The translations under genes and the position numbers were made by a program. From positions 1 to 45,695 of the forward strand of contig NZ_JADPUN010000311.1 in the NCBI RefSeq assembly GCF_015690345.1: a stretch of 45,695 bases of DNA, written 5' to 3'. This DNA comes from Plantactinospora alkalitolerans. GTDB lineage: Bacteria; Actinomycetota; Actinomycetes; Mycobacteriales; Micromonosporaceae. Below the pieces are notes generated by a model, which made no database searches, had not been told where the DNA came from, and saw only the letters and a list, made by a program, of their open reading frames with translations. Of the stretch, positions 16,316 through 24,252 are shown piece after piece (the first letter of the stretch is position 1; the number at the start of each line of letters is the position of its first letter).

Positions 16316-16365
16316 GGAAGGGCCCCTTCATAGCGCTTTTCGCATAGGAAGGGGCCCCTCTTAAC
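16313..16365. repeat. Palindromic intergenic repeat, Micromonospora type
   Basis: Two near-identical palindromes, GGAAGGGCCCCTTC (16316-16330 region) and GGAAGGGGCCCCT (16347-16359), are joined by CATAGCGCTTTTCGCAT and bounded by TAAGG and TTAAC. I remember repeats of this form (GGAAGGGGCCCCTTC...TTAAC) scattered between genes in Micromonospora genomes. It starts within the transporter ATPase stop codon, so it probably also serves as the operon's terminator. Only one copy lies in the window. Confidence 0.7.
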
Positions 16366-16396
16366 TCCCGAGCCCGGAGCTGTCGGGGGTGCGGAC

Positions 16397-16402
16397 TAGA
16401 GT
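16397..16402 (+). promoter_or_regulatory. -10 element of a likely leaderless polA promoter
   Basis: TAGAGT ends eight bases before the GTG of polA and no Shine-Dalgarno sequence lies between, which is the geometry of actinomycete leaderless promoters. No strong -35 is visible. Confidence 0.4.
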
Positions 16403-16410
16403 CGCCTATC

Positions 16411-19098
16411 GTGACAGCCTCGACGCCGCGCCTGCTCCTGCTCGACGGTCATTCCCTGGCTTACCGGGCGTTCTTCGCCCTGCCGGTGGAAAACTTCTCC
16501 ACCACGACCGGGCAGCCGACCAACGCGGTCTACGGCTTCACCTCGATGCTGATCAACATGCTGCGCGACGAGCAGCCGACGCACATCGTGGTGGCCTTCG
16601 ACGTCTCCCGGCGGTCGTTCCGGACCGAGCGCTACGCGGAGTACAAGGCGGGACGCTCGGAGACCCCGACCGACTTCCACGGGCAGGTCAGCCTGGTCAA
16701 GGAGGTGCTGGCCGCGCTCCGGGTGCCGGTGGTGGAGAAGGAGGGCTACGAGGCCGACGATGTGCTGGCCACGCTCGCCTGCCGGGGCCGCGACGCCGGA
16801 ATGGACGTGTTGATCTCCACAGGTGACCGCGACGCCTTCCAACTCGTCGACGACCGGATCACCGTTCTCTATCCGCGCAAGGGCGTCTCCGACCTGGCCC
16901 GGATGGATCCGGCCGCGATCAGCGAGCGCTACGGGGTCGCTCCGGACCGCTACCGCGACCTCGCCGCGCTGGTCGGCGAGACCAGCGACAACCTGCCGGG
17001 CGTGCCGGGTGTCGGGCCCAAGACCGCCGCAAAGTGGATCAATTTGTACGGCGGCGTCGAGGGCGTGGTGGCCCGGGCCGACGAGATCAAGGGCAAGGCG
17101 GGAGAGAGCCTGCGGGAACGGCTCTCGGACGTGATCCGCAACTACGAGATCAACTGCCTGGTCGCCGATCTGGAGTTGCCGCTGCGGGTCGAGGACGCCC
17201 GCTGGGCGGGCTGGGACCGCGAGGCGGTACACCAGGTCTTCGACACGCTCCAGTTCCGGATCCTGCGGGACCGGCTCTACCAGTACCTGGACGCGGTGCA
17301 GCCGGAGGCCGAGGCCGGCTTCGACCTGGCCGGCAGGGTCCTGCCCGGCGGCGAGGTGGCGGCCTGGCTGGGCGGCCACGCGCCCTCCGGCGTTCCGGCC
17401 GGCGTCGCCGTGGCCGGCACGTTCGGCCGGGGGACGGGTTCGTTGACCGGCGTCGCCCTGGCCACCGCGACCGGCGAGGCCGCCTGGTTCGATCCGGCCG
17501 CCCTGGACGAGACCGACGAGGCTGCGGTGGCCGCCTGGCTGGCCGATCCGGACCGGCCCAAGGTGCTGCACGACAGCAAACCGGCACTGCTGGCGTTCGC
17601 CGCGCACGGCTGGACGCTGCGTGGCGTGGTCCGGGACACCGCGCTGGCCGCCTACCTGGCCCGGCCCGACCAGCGGTCCTACGACCTGACCGACCTGGCG
17701 CTGCGCTACCTGCACCGGGAACTGCGGATCGACGTGCCCGAGACCGGCCAGCTCGCCTTCGACGGGTTGGGCAACGACGGTGAGATCGAAAAGAACCTGA
17801 TGCTGCGGGCCCGGGCCACCCTGGACCTGGCCGACGCCATCGACGCCGAGCTGTCCCGGGACGGCGAGTTGTCGACCCGGTTGCTCGGCGGGGTGGAGCA
17901 GCCGCTGGTCGAGGTGCTCGGGGCGATGGAACGGATCGGCATCGCCGCCGACACCGACTACCTGTCCGAGCTGGAGGCGCACTTCGCCGGCGAGGTCAAG
18001 GCGGTGGCCCAGGCGGCGTACGGGGTGATCGGCCGGGAGTTCAACCTCGGCTCGCCCAAGCAGTTGCAGGAGATCCTCTTCACCGAGCTCGGCCTGCCCA
18101 AGACCAAGAAGATCAAGACTGGCTACACCACCGACGCCGACGCCCTGCAGTGGCTGTACGCGCAGCAACCGCATCCGCTGCTGGAGCACCTGCTCCGGCA
18201 CCGTGACGTGGCCCGGCTCAAGTCCACCGTCGACGGCCTGCTCAAGTCGGTCTCCGACGACGCGCGGATCCACACCACCTTCCACCAGACCGTGGCCGCG
18301 ACCGGCCGGCTCTCCTCGACCGACCCCAATCTGCAGAACATCCCGATCCGTACCGAGGAGGGACGGCGGATCCGCCGGGCCTTCGTGGTGGGGCGGGACT
18401 TCGACTGCCTGCTCACCGCCGACTACAGCCAGATCGAGATGCGGATCATGGCCCATCTCTCCGCCGACGAGGCGTTGATCGAGGCCTTCAACTCCGGAGC
18501 CGACTTCCACGCCGCCACCGCCTCGTCGGTCTTCGGGGTGCCGCTCACCGGGGTCACCCCGGACCACCGGCGCAAGATCAAGGCGATGAACTACGGCCTG
18601 GCGTACGGGCTTAGCGCGTTCGGTCTCGGCCAGCAGCTCGGCATCGGGGCAGACGAGGCACGGGCCCTGATGGAGGAGTACTTCACCCGGTTCGGCGGCG
18701 TCCGGGACTACCTCCAGACGGTGGTGAAGAAGGCGGTGCTGGACGGGTACACCGAGACCATCCTCGGCCGTCGCCGCTACCTGCCCGACCTGGTAAGCGA
18801 CAACCGGCAGCGTCGGGAGATGGCCGAGCGGATGGCGCTCAACGCGCCGATCCAGGGCTCGGCCGCCGACATCATCAAGGTGGCGATGCTGCACGTCGAC
18901 ACCGCGCTACGCGATTCCGGGCTGCGGTCCCGGATGCTCCTCCAGGTGCACGACGAACTGGTCTTCGAGGTGGCGCCCGGCGAGCGGCCCGAGCTCGAGG
19001 CGTTGGTCCGCCGGGAGATGGGCGGTGCCTATCCGCTGGCGGTGCCGCTGGAGGTCTCGGTCGGCGTCGGCTCGGACTGGAACAGCGCCGATCACTGA
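16411..19098 (+). CDS. polA: DNA polymerase I
   Basis: 895 residues, the usual actinomycete length. The 5' nuclease domain (about 1-300) has LLLDGHSLAYRAFFAL, YEADDVLATLA and GDRDAFQLV, with the helix-hairpin-helix segment TSDNLPGVPGVGPKTA. The central 3'-5' exonuclease-like domain (about 310-500) lacks the DxE metal motif, so proofreading is absent, as in other actinomycetes. The polymerase domain carries motif A DYSQIEMR (Asp671), motif B RRKIKAMNYGLAYG and motif C QVHDELV (Asp848). It acts in Okazaki fragment maturation and repair. The GTG start at 16411 appears leaderless. Confidence 0.97.
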   Translation: MTASTPRLLLLDGHSLAYRAFFALPVENFSTTTGQPTNAVYGFTSMLINMLRDEQPTHIVVAFDVSRRSFRTERYAEYKAGRSETPTDFHGQVSLVKEVLAALRVPVVEKEGYEADDVLATLACRGRDAGMDVLISTGDRDAFQLVDDRITVLYPRKGVSDLARMDPAAISERYGVAPDRYRDLAALVGETSDNLPGVPGVGPKTAAKWINLYGGVEGVVARADEIKGKAGESLRERLSDVIRNYEINCLVADLELPLRVEDARWAGWDREAVHQVFDTLQFRILRDRLYQYLDAVQPEAEAGFDLAGRVLPGGEVAAWLGGHAPSGVPAGVAVAGTFGRGTGSLTGVALATATGEAAWFDPAALDETDEAAVAAWLADPDRPKVLHDSKPALLAFAAHGWTLRGVVRDTALAAYLARPDQRSYDLTDLALRYLHRELRIDVPETGQLAFDGLGNDGEIEKNLMLRARATLDLADAIDAELSRDGELSTRLLGGVEQPLVEVLGAMERIGIAADTDYLSELEAHFAGEVKAVAQAAYGVIGREFNLGSPKQLQEILFTELGLPKTKKIKTGYTTDADALQWLYAQQPHPLLEHLLRHRDVARLKSTVDGLLKSVSDDARIHTTFHQTVAATGRLSSTDPNLQNIPIRTEEGRRIRRAFVVGRDFDCLLTADYSQIEMRIMAHLSADEALIEAFNSGADFHAATASSVFGVPLTGVTPDHRRKIKAMNYGLAYGLSAFGLGQQLGIGADEARALMEEYFTRFGGVRDYLQTVVKKAVLDGYTETILGRRRYLPDLVSDNRQRREMAERMALNAPIQGSAADIIKVAMLHVDTALRDSGLRSRMLLQVHDELVFEVAPGERPELEALVRREMGGAYPLAVPLEVSVGVGSDWNSADH

Positions 19099-19154
19099 CC
19101 CCGGGCAGGGGCGCCGCCGGGGGCCTCCCCGTCAGCGCCGCCGGGCACCCCTCG

Positions 19155-19589
19155 TCAGCGCCGCCGGTTCCGCCCCGAGGACCGTTCGGCGTCCTGATGC
19201 CGTTGCAGGGCCTTGCGGGAGGGGCCGCCGGGCGGCGGAAGAGGTTCCTTCAGCGGATCATGGCCCCAGTTCATCAGGGAGTGGCGCCACCGGGTGTTGC
19301 GTACGTCGCCGGACGGCCGCTGGGCCATGTGCCGCCGTACGTACCCGACGACCTTGCGCATGTGCGCCATGTCGCGCTCGGTGAACTGGTTCATCCGCTT
19401 GCGCAACAGGTCGATGATCCGGCGGCCCGACTCGTGCCCGACCGACTCGCCACCGCCCTTGTGCTGCCCCGCCGACTTCGAGTCGTCGGTGGCCAGCCAC
19501 CTGCCGAGTTCGCCGGGGTTCATGTTGACGGCGTCCTTGAACTCCCGGACCGGGTCGCGGTCTCCACCGCCGTCACTCCGGCTACTCAC
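19155..19589 (-). CDS. DUF3140 domain protein
   Basis: 144 residues, with the segments REFKDAVNMNPGELGRWL, GGGESVGHESGRRIIDLL and DMAHMRKVVGYVRRHMAQRP ending in MNWGHDPLK, which is the pattern I know as DUF3140. The C-terminus is basic and disordered. Function unknown; a nucleic-acid or stress role has been supposed for the family but nothing here proves it. It overlaps the DUF2945 gene by eight bases, and the two families are frequent neighbours. GTG start at 19589. Confidence 0.8.
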   Translation of the reverse strand: MSSRSDGGGDRDPVREFKDAVNMNPGELGRWLATDDSKSAGQHKGGGESVGHESGRRIIDLLRKRMNQFTERDMAHMRKVVGYVRRHMAQRPSGDVRNTRWRHSLMNWGHDPLKEPLPPPGGPSRKALQRHQDAERSSGRNRRR

Positions 19590-19794
19590 CGTGGAGCACT
19601 TCCGGCCTGTGTACCGCGTCCCGTCCCTCGTCGGTGCGGACCCGGTACCGCGGGTTCTCCTTCGATGTGGCGGCGGTGCGCTTTCCGGCGTACGTCCGTT
19701 CGGTGATCTCCTCCTGGACCGTGCCGCGTGCGGTGGAGCCGTGACTGCGCCAGCTCACCCGGTCGCCCCTGTGCAGCTTCCTCCGCTCGGCCAT
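19582..19794 (-). CDS. DUF2945 (HVA1/Tudor-like) small protein
   Basis: 70 residues. GDRVSWRSHGSTARGTV followed by a basic middle and RYRVRTDEGRDAVHRPEVL matches the small SH3/Tudor-like beta-barrel fold of the DUF2945 family. Function unknown. It is upstream of and overlaps the DUF3140 gene, so the two are made together and may act together. Confidence 0.8.
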   Translation of the reverse strand: MAERRKLHRGDRVSWRSHGSTARGTVQEEITERTYAGKRTAATSKENPRYRVRTDEGRDAVHRPEVLHGE

Positions 19795-19856
19795 GTGCCG
19801 CGTCTACCCGACCGGGGCAGTGCGAAACCGCTGCGGCCGGCCGTGCGGCCAGCCGG

Positions 19857-20693
19857 CTAGGCGGACACGCTGTCCGGTTTGTCGCAGACGAAGATGGCGG
19901 TGCCGGGAAAGATCCGGCCGCGCAGCGGGCTCCACTGCCCCCAGATCTGCTCGTGCCCGGCCGGCCACTCCGGCTCGAGGACGTCCCGCAGGACGAAGCC
20001 GGCGCCGACGATCTCGCGTACCCGGTCGCCGAGGGTGCGGTGCTGCTCGACGTAGCTCGGTACGCCGGCGGCGTCCTGCTCGACGTACGGCCGGCGGTCG
20101 AAGTACGAGTGGGTGGCCGTCAGCCCGCCCTCGCCCGGATCGTCGAGGAAGATCCAGCGCATCGGGTGGGTGACCGAGAAGACCCACCGGCCGCCGGGAC
20201 GCAGCACCCGGAACACCTCGCGCAGCGCCGCCGCGGAGTCCGCGACGAACGGGATCGCGCCGAACGCCGTACAGACGATGTCGAAGACGTTTTTTCCGAA
20301 CGGCAGCGCCAGGGCGTCCGACTGGACCAGCGGCACGCGTACCCCGGAGGTGGTGGCGGCGAGCGCGGCGTGCCGCAACATCCCGGCGGACAGGTCCAGC
20401 CCGACCGGACGGGCGCCCTGGGTGGCCAGCCAGCGGGCCGCCGAGGCGGCGCCGCAGCCGAGTTCGAGCACCCGGCGGTCGCGCAGCTCGCCGAGCAGGT
20501 GGGCATCGGCCTCGCGTAGTCCCTCCGGGCACCACACGAAGTCCACCTCGCCGAGGAACCGGCCGTGCTCGGCCTGGTAGTTGTCGGCGTCGGCATCCCA
20601 CCACCGGCGGTTGGCCCACCGGCTCTCCCGGTCGCTGACCCGGCGGCGGAGCACTCCGGGCGCGTCGTCGTCCGGCCGGGTGTCATCATTCAC
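19857..20693 (-). CDS. Class I SAM-dependent methyltransferase
   Basis: 278 residues. Motif I is VLELGCGAASAARWLA, followed by the acidic residue in PVGLDLSAGML, motif II QSDALALPFG and post II DIVCTAFGAIPFV. An aromatic N-terminal segment (WWDADADNYQAEHG) is typical of a Methyltransf_11 subfamily found next to polA/rpsA in actinomycetes. The substrate cannot be told from the sequence. A TAGCGT box (complement of 20700-20705) ten bases before the ATG may be its -10 element. Confidence 0.88.
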   Translation of the reverse strand: MNDDTRPDDDAPGVLRRRVSDRESRWANRRWWDADADNYQAEHGRFLGEVDFVWCPEGLREADAHLLGELRDRRVLELGCGAASAARWLATQGARPVGLDLSAGMLRHAALAATTSGVRVPLVQSDALALPFGKNVFDIVCTAFGAIPFVADSAAALREVFRVLRPGGRWVFSVTHPMRWIFLDDPGEGGLTATHSYFDRRPYVEQDAAGVPSYVEQHRTLGDRVREIVGAGFVLRDVLEPEWPAGHEQIWGQWSPLRGRIFPGTAIFVCDKPDSVSA

Positions 20694-21056
20694 GGGGTCA
20701 CGCTAGTGCCCGGGGCCCGGCCGCGTCGCCCGCAGGCCGACCGGCGCGCGGGCGACGAGCAGCGCTGTCGTCACGAGGGCTATCCGGGCGTCGGACGGAA
20801 GCTCTTCCCGAGCAGTGGACGGCGGATCTCATCACGTGCTGGGAGGGCTTGCATGCTGTGGTAATGCGCACGGTAAGCTGTTCGATGCGCTCGCGGATCG
20901 TGTGCCTCGGCAGGGAGCAGGTCCGCGGTCGTCGGATGCACCGAAGGATCGGGACCACCGATCGGCCGGTGTGACCGGCGGCGGATCCGGGGGCGTAAAC
21001 GGGTCACCGCGACACAAACCTGCTGTGACATCCATCCGACCGGAGCAACCGCCCAC
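20694..21056 (+). other. 363-base upstream region of rpsA
   Basis: No credible gene. A long leader with AT-richer patches (around 20848-20880, including TTGCAT and GGTAAGCT) probably holds the rpsA promoter, but box spacing (19 bases) is not convincing. The leader just before the start (ACACAAACCTGCTG) lacks a strong Shine-Dalgarno sequence. I see no known riboswitch. S1 autoregulation through its own leader is possible by analogy only. Confidence 0.45.
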
Positions 21057-22571
21057 ATGACGAGCAGCATCGAGGCCCCCTCGAGCGCCAACAGGGTCAC
21101 CATCGACGACCTCGGTTCCGAGGAAGCTTTCCTCGCCGCGATCGACGAGACCATCAAGTACTTCAACGACGGCGACATTGTCGAAGGCACCGTCGTCAAG
21201 GTCGATCGGGACGAGGTCCTGCTCGACATCGGCTACAAGACCGAGGGCGTCATCCCCTCGCGCGAGTTGTCGATCAAGCACGACGTGGACCCCGCCGAGG
21301 TGGTGTCGGTCGGTGATCACATCGAGGCGCTGGTCCTCCAGAAGGAGGACAAAGAGGGGCGCCTGATCCTCTCGAAGAAGCGGGCGCAGTACGAGCGCGC
21401 CTGGGGCACGATCGAGAAGATCAAGGACGAGGACGGCGTCGTCCGCGGTTCCGTCATCGAGGTGGTCAAGGGCGGCCTCATCCTGGACATCGGCCTGCGC
21501 GGCTTCCTGCCCGCCTCCCTGGTGGAGATGCGCCGGGTGCGGGACCTCCAGCCGTACGTCGGGCGCGAGCTCGAAGCCAAGATCATCGAGCTGGACAAGA
21601 ACCGCAACAACGTGGTCCTGTCCCGCCGGGCCTGGCTCGAGCAGACCCAGTCCGAGGTGCGTACCGAGTTCCTCAACAAGCTGCAGAAGGGACAGGTCCG
21701 CAAGGGCGTCGTCTCCTCGATCGTCAACTTCGGCGCCTTCGTCGACCTTGGCGGCGTGGACGGCCTGGTGCACGTCTCCGAGCTCTCCTGGAAGCACATC
21801 GACCACCCGTCCGAGGTCGTCGAGGTCGGCCAGGAGGTCGAGGTCGAGGTGCTGGACGTCGATCTCGACCGCGAGCGGGTCTCGCTGTCGCTGAAGGCGA
21901 CCCAGGAGGACCCGTGGCGGCAGTTCGCCCGTACCCACGCGATCCAGCAGATCGTGCCGGGTAAGGTCACCAAGCTGGTGCCGTTCGGGGCGTTCGTCCG
22001 GGTCGACGACGGCATCGAGGGCCTGGTGCACATCTCCGAGCTCGCCGAGCGGCACGTGGAGATCCCGGAGCAGGTTGTCCAGGTCGGTTCCGACGTCATG
22101 GTCAAGGTCATCGACATCGACCTGGAGCGTCGGCGGATCTCGCTGTCGCTCAAGCAGGCCAACGAGGGCTTCGTCGAGGGCGAGGAGCACTTCGACCCGA
22201 CCCTCTACGGCATGACGGCGACCTACGACACCGAGGGCAACTACATCTACCCGGAGGGCTTCGACCCGGAGACCGGGGAGTGGCTGGAAGGCTTCGACAA
22301 GCAGCGGGAGACCTGGGAGACCCAGTACGCCGAGGCCCGTACCCGCTGGGAGGCACACACCAAGCAGGTGCAGAACTCCCGTGCTGCCGATGCCGAGGCC
22401 GCGGCCAACCCGACTCCGGTCGTCCCCGCCGCTGGCGGTGGCACCGGTGGCGGTGGCGGCACGTCGTCGTCCAGCACCGCTCCGGCCCGTCAGGCCGAGG
22501 AGCCGGCCGGCACGCTGGCCACCGACGAGGCGCTCGCGGCACTGCGCGAGAAGCTCGCCGGAGGCAAGTAG
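21057..22571 (+). CDS. rpsA: 30S ribosomal protein S1
   Basis: 504 residues, the actinomycete length with four S1 RNA-binding repeats rather than six. The repeats begin near 38 (DIVEGTVVKVDRDEVLLDIG), 123 (VVRGSVIEVVKGGLILDIG), 208 (GQVRKGVVSSIVNFGAFVDLG) and 293 (IVPGKVTKLVPFGAFVRVDDG). The C-terminal tail is Ala/Pro/Gly-rich. It brings mRNA to the 30S subunit. Synteny with polA upstream and coaE downstream is the standard actinomycete order. Confidence 0.97.
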   Translation: MTSSIEAPSSANRVTIDDLGSEEAFLAAIDETIKYFNDGDIVEGTVVKVDRDEVLLDIGYKTEGVIPSRELSIKHDVDPAEVVSVGDHIEALVLQKEDKEGRLILSKKRAQYERAWGTIEKIKDEDGVVRGSVIEVVKGGLILDIGLRGFLPASLVEMRRVRDLQPYVGRELEAKIIELDKNRNNVVLSRRAWLEQTQSEVRTEFLNKLQKGQVRKGVVSSIVNFGAFVDLGGVDGLVHVSELSWKHIDHPSEVVEVGQEVEVEVLDVDLDRERVSLSLKATQEDPWRQFARTHAIQQIVPGKVTKLVPFGAFVRVDDGIEGLVHISELAERHVEIPEQVVQVGSDVMVKVIDIDLERRRISLSLKQANEGFVEGEEHFDPTLYGMTATYDTEGNYIYPEGFDPETGEWLEGFDKQRETWETQYAEARTRWEAHTKQVQNSRAADAEAAANPTPVVPAAGGGTGGGGGTSSSSTAPARQAEEPAGTLATDEALAALREKLAGGK

Positions 22572-22579
22572 TCCCAAGA

Positions 22580-22630
22580 CGGAGGCCCGTTCCCCATCCC
22601 GGTTCCGCCGGGGTCGGGAGCGGGCCTCCG
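22580..22630 (+). terminator. rpsA terminator hairpin
   Basis: CGGAGGCCCG (22580-22589) pairs exactly with CGGGCCTCCG (22621-22630), and the intervening bases can add further GC pairs. It begins eight bases after the rpsA stop and is followed by a short T-containing stretch (CCGTTTCCG). Confidence 0.8.
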
Positions 22631-22715
22631 CCGTTTCCGTCCGGGCCGTTCGGCCGGCGACACGCCCGCCCATGGAGATCTTGGCGGCTCGGCGCCGATC
22701 GGGTTGACTGGACCG

Positions 22716-23897
22716 GTGCTGAAGGTCGGACTCACCGGTGGGATCGGATCGGGCAAGAGCGTCGTCGCGGCCCGACTGGCCAGCCTCGGGGCGATCGTGG
22801 TCGACTCCGACCGGATCTCCCGCGAGGTGGTCGCTCCGGGCACCGACGGACTGCGGGAGGTGGTGGCCGCCTTCGGCGACCGGGTGTGCCGCGACGACGG
22901 CAGCCTGGACCGGGCGGCGCTCGGCGAGGTCGTCTTCGCCGATCCGGCGGCGCGAGCCCGCCTGGAGGAGATCATCCATCCCCGGGTACGCGCCCGCAGC
23001 GCACAACTCGTCGCGGAGGCACCGCCGGACGCGATCGTGGTCAACGACGTACCGCTGCTGGTCGAGGTGGGGCTCGCCCCGACGTACCACCTGGTGGTGG
23101 TGGTACGGACGGCGGAGGCGACCCGGATCGGTCGACTCGTCCGGGACCGGGGCATGACCCCTGAACAGGCGGGGCAGCGGATCCGGGCCCAGGCCGGCGA
23201 CGACCGGCGGGAGGCCGCCGCCGACGTGCTGCTGGACAACGAGGGCGAACTTTCCGAGCTGTACGCCGCGGTCGACGCGCTCTGGCGGGACCGGCTGCTG
23301 CCGTACGAGCGGAACGTCCGGACCCGCCGGCCGGTACGCGCCGACGAGGTCCGGCTGGTGGAGCCGGATCCGAACTGGCCGGGCGAGTTCGCTCGGTTGG
23401 CCGCGCGGATCCGGCACGCGCTACGCCCCGCCGAGGCGCGGGTCGATCACATCGGCTCGACGGCGGTTCCCGGGCTGGCCGCCAAGAACGTTGTCGACAT
23501 CCAGCTCAGTGTGGCCGCCCTGGCGGACGCCGACGCGCTCGCCGACCGACTGGCCGACGCGGGATTTCCCCGGTGTCCGGGGCAGTGGTGGGACCAGCCC
23601 CGCTATCCGGACGGCGGGGACCGGTGGGAGAAGCGGCTGCACGGAAGTGCCGACCCGGGCCGGCTGGTGAACCTGCACGTCCGGGTGACGGGGTCGCCCG
23701 GCTGGCGGTACGCCCTGCTGATGCGGGACCACCTGCGGGCCGACCCGGAGCAGCGGGCGGGCTACCTGGCCGTCAAGCGGGCCCTGGCGGAGATCGGTCC
23801 GGACCTCGACGCGTACTCCGGCGCCAAGGAGCCGTGGTTCGACAGGGAGCACCAGCGCGCGGAGGAGTGGGCGGCGGCGAACGACTGGCGGCCCTGA
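22716..23897 (+). CDS. coaE: Dephospho-CoA kinase fused to a GrpB/UPF0157 domain
   Basis: 393 residues from the GTG at 22716; an in-frame TTG at 22704 is the alternative. The kinase domain (1-200) has the P-loop GGIGSGKS (8-15), the substrate Asp-Ser-Asp segment VVDSDRISREVV and the lid RDRGMTPEQAGQRI. It makes coenzyme A from dephospho-CoA and ATP. A GrpB domain (about 210-390, with VEPDPNWPGEFARLAARI, DHIGSTAVPGLAAKNVVDIQL and GYLAVKRALAE) follows. This fusion is known from mycobacterial CoaE, where the C-terminal part is a nucleotidyltransferase-like fold of unsettled role. Both halves look complete. Confidence 0.93.
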   Translation: MLKVGLTGGIGSGKSVVAARLASLGAIVVDSDRISREVVAPGTDGLREVVAAFGDRVCRDDGSLDRAALGEVVFADPAARARLEEIIHPRVRARSAQLVAEAPPDAIVVNDVPLLVEVGLAPTYHLVVVVRTAEATRIGRLVRDRGMTPEQAGQRIRAQAGDDRREAAADVLLDNEGELSELYAAVDALWRDRLLPYERNVRTRRPVRADEVRLVEPDPNWPGEFARLAARIRHALRPAEARVDHIGSTAVPGLAAKNVVDIQLSVAALADADALADRLADAGFPRCPGQWWDQPRYPDGGDRWEKRLHGSADPGRLVNLHVRVTGSPGWRYALLMRDHLRADPEQRAGYLAVKRALAEIGPDLDAYSGAKEPWFDREHQRAEEWAAANDWRP

Positions 23898-23972
23898 TCG
23901 GCCCGTGGCGGCATCGGCCCGTGGCGGCGCCCTGCTCGACCTGTGGCAACGCCCTGATCGGCCCGTGGCGGC
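23891..23972. repeat. Repeats at the 3' end of coaE
   Basis: ATCGGCCCGTGGCGGC occurs three times: 23897-23912, directly again at 23913-23928, and at 23957-23972. Copies one and three are part of a longer exact 22-bp repeat (23891-23912 and 23951-23972), 60 bp apart. The first copy contains the coaE stop codon. Confidence 0.85.
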
Positions 23973-24252
23973 CCGTTTCCCGAACGCAGAAAGGGCGCTC
24001 GCGGCGACCGGTCTGCGCTTCCGCGCGACCGCATCAGGTGCGCACGCCAGCTTGCGCCGGGGCTGCAACCTCTGCGCCGGGTGCGACGATACCGGTGTGG
24101 CGGCTCCGTCGCTTACCCAGTCGGCCGCCGCGAGCGGCCTACCTTAGAACGGTATCGCGGTGATCTTTGACACACAATGACGATATCGAAGCCGATCGAG
24201 TACCCACCGTCGCCCCGGCGGCTTGTCACACCGTCGGCGTACGGTTGAGGTC
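23973..24252 (+). other. uvrB upstream region
   Basis: No credible gene. TTGACA (24167-24172) is a consensus -35 box, but nothing fits a -10 at 16-18 bases. TACGGT (24240-24245) ends seven bases before the uvrB ATG and could be the -10 of a leaderless promoter, although TTGAGG overlapping it could instead be a weak ribosome site. I did not find an actinomycete-type LexA box. Confidence 0.4.

Noticed and set aside
16396-18894. Open frame antisense to polA
   Set aside because: polA motifs are complete on the plus strand; the antisense frame is a codon-bias artefact.
19130-19167. CGTCAGCGCCGCCGG repeated 23 bp apart at the end of the DUF3140 gene
   Set aside because: Short GC-rich duplication next to low-complexity Arg codons; too likely by chance to report as a feature.
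20698-20958. Possible 86-residue minus-strand gene upstream of rpsA
   Set aside because: No ribosome site or recognised motif, and it covers the region where the rpsA promoter is expected.
24150-24252. SOS (LexA) box in front of uvrB
   Set aside because: ATCGAAGCCGATCGA looks partly symmetric but does not match TCGAAC-N4-GTTCGA closely enough to claim.
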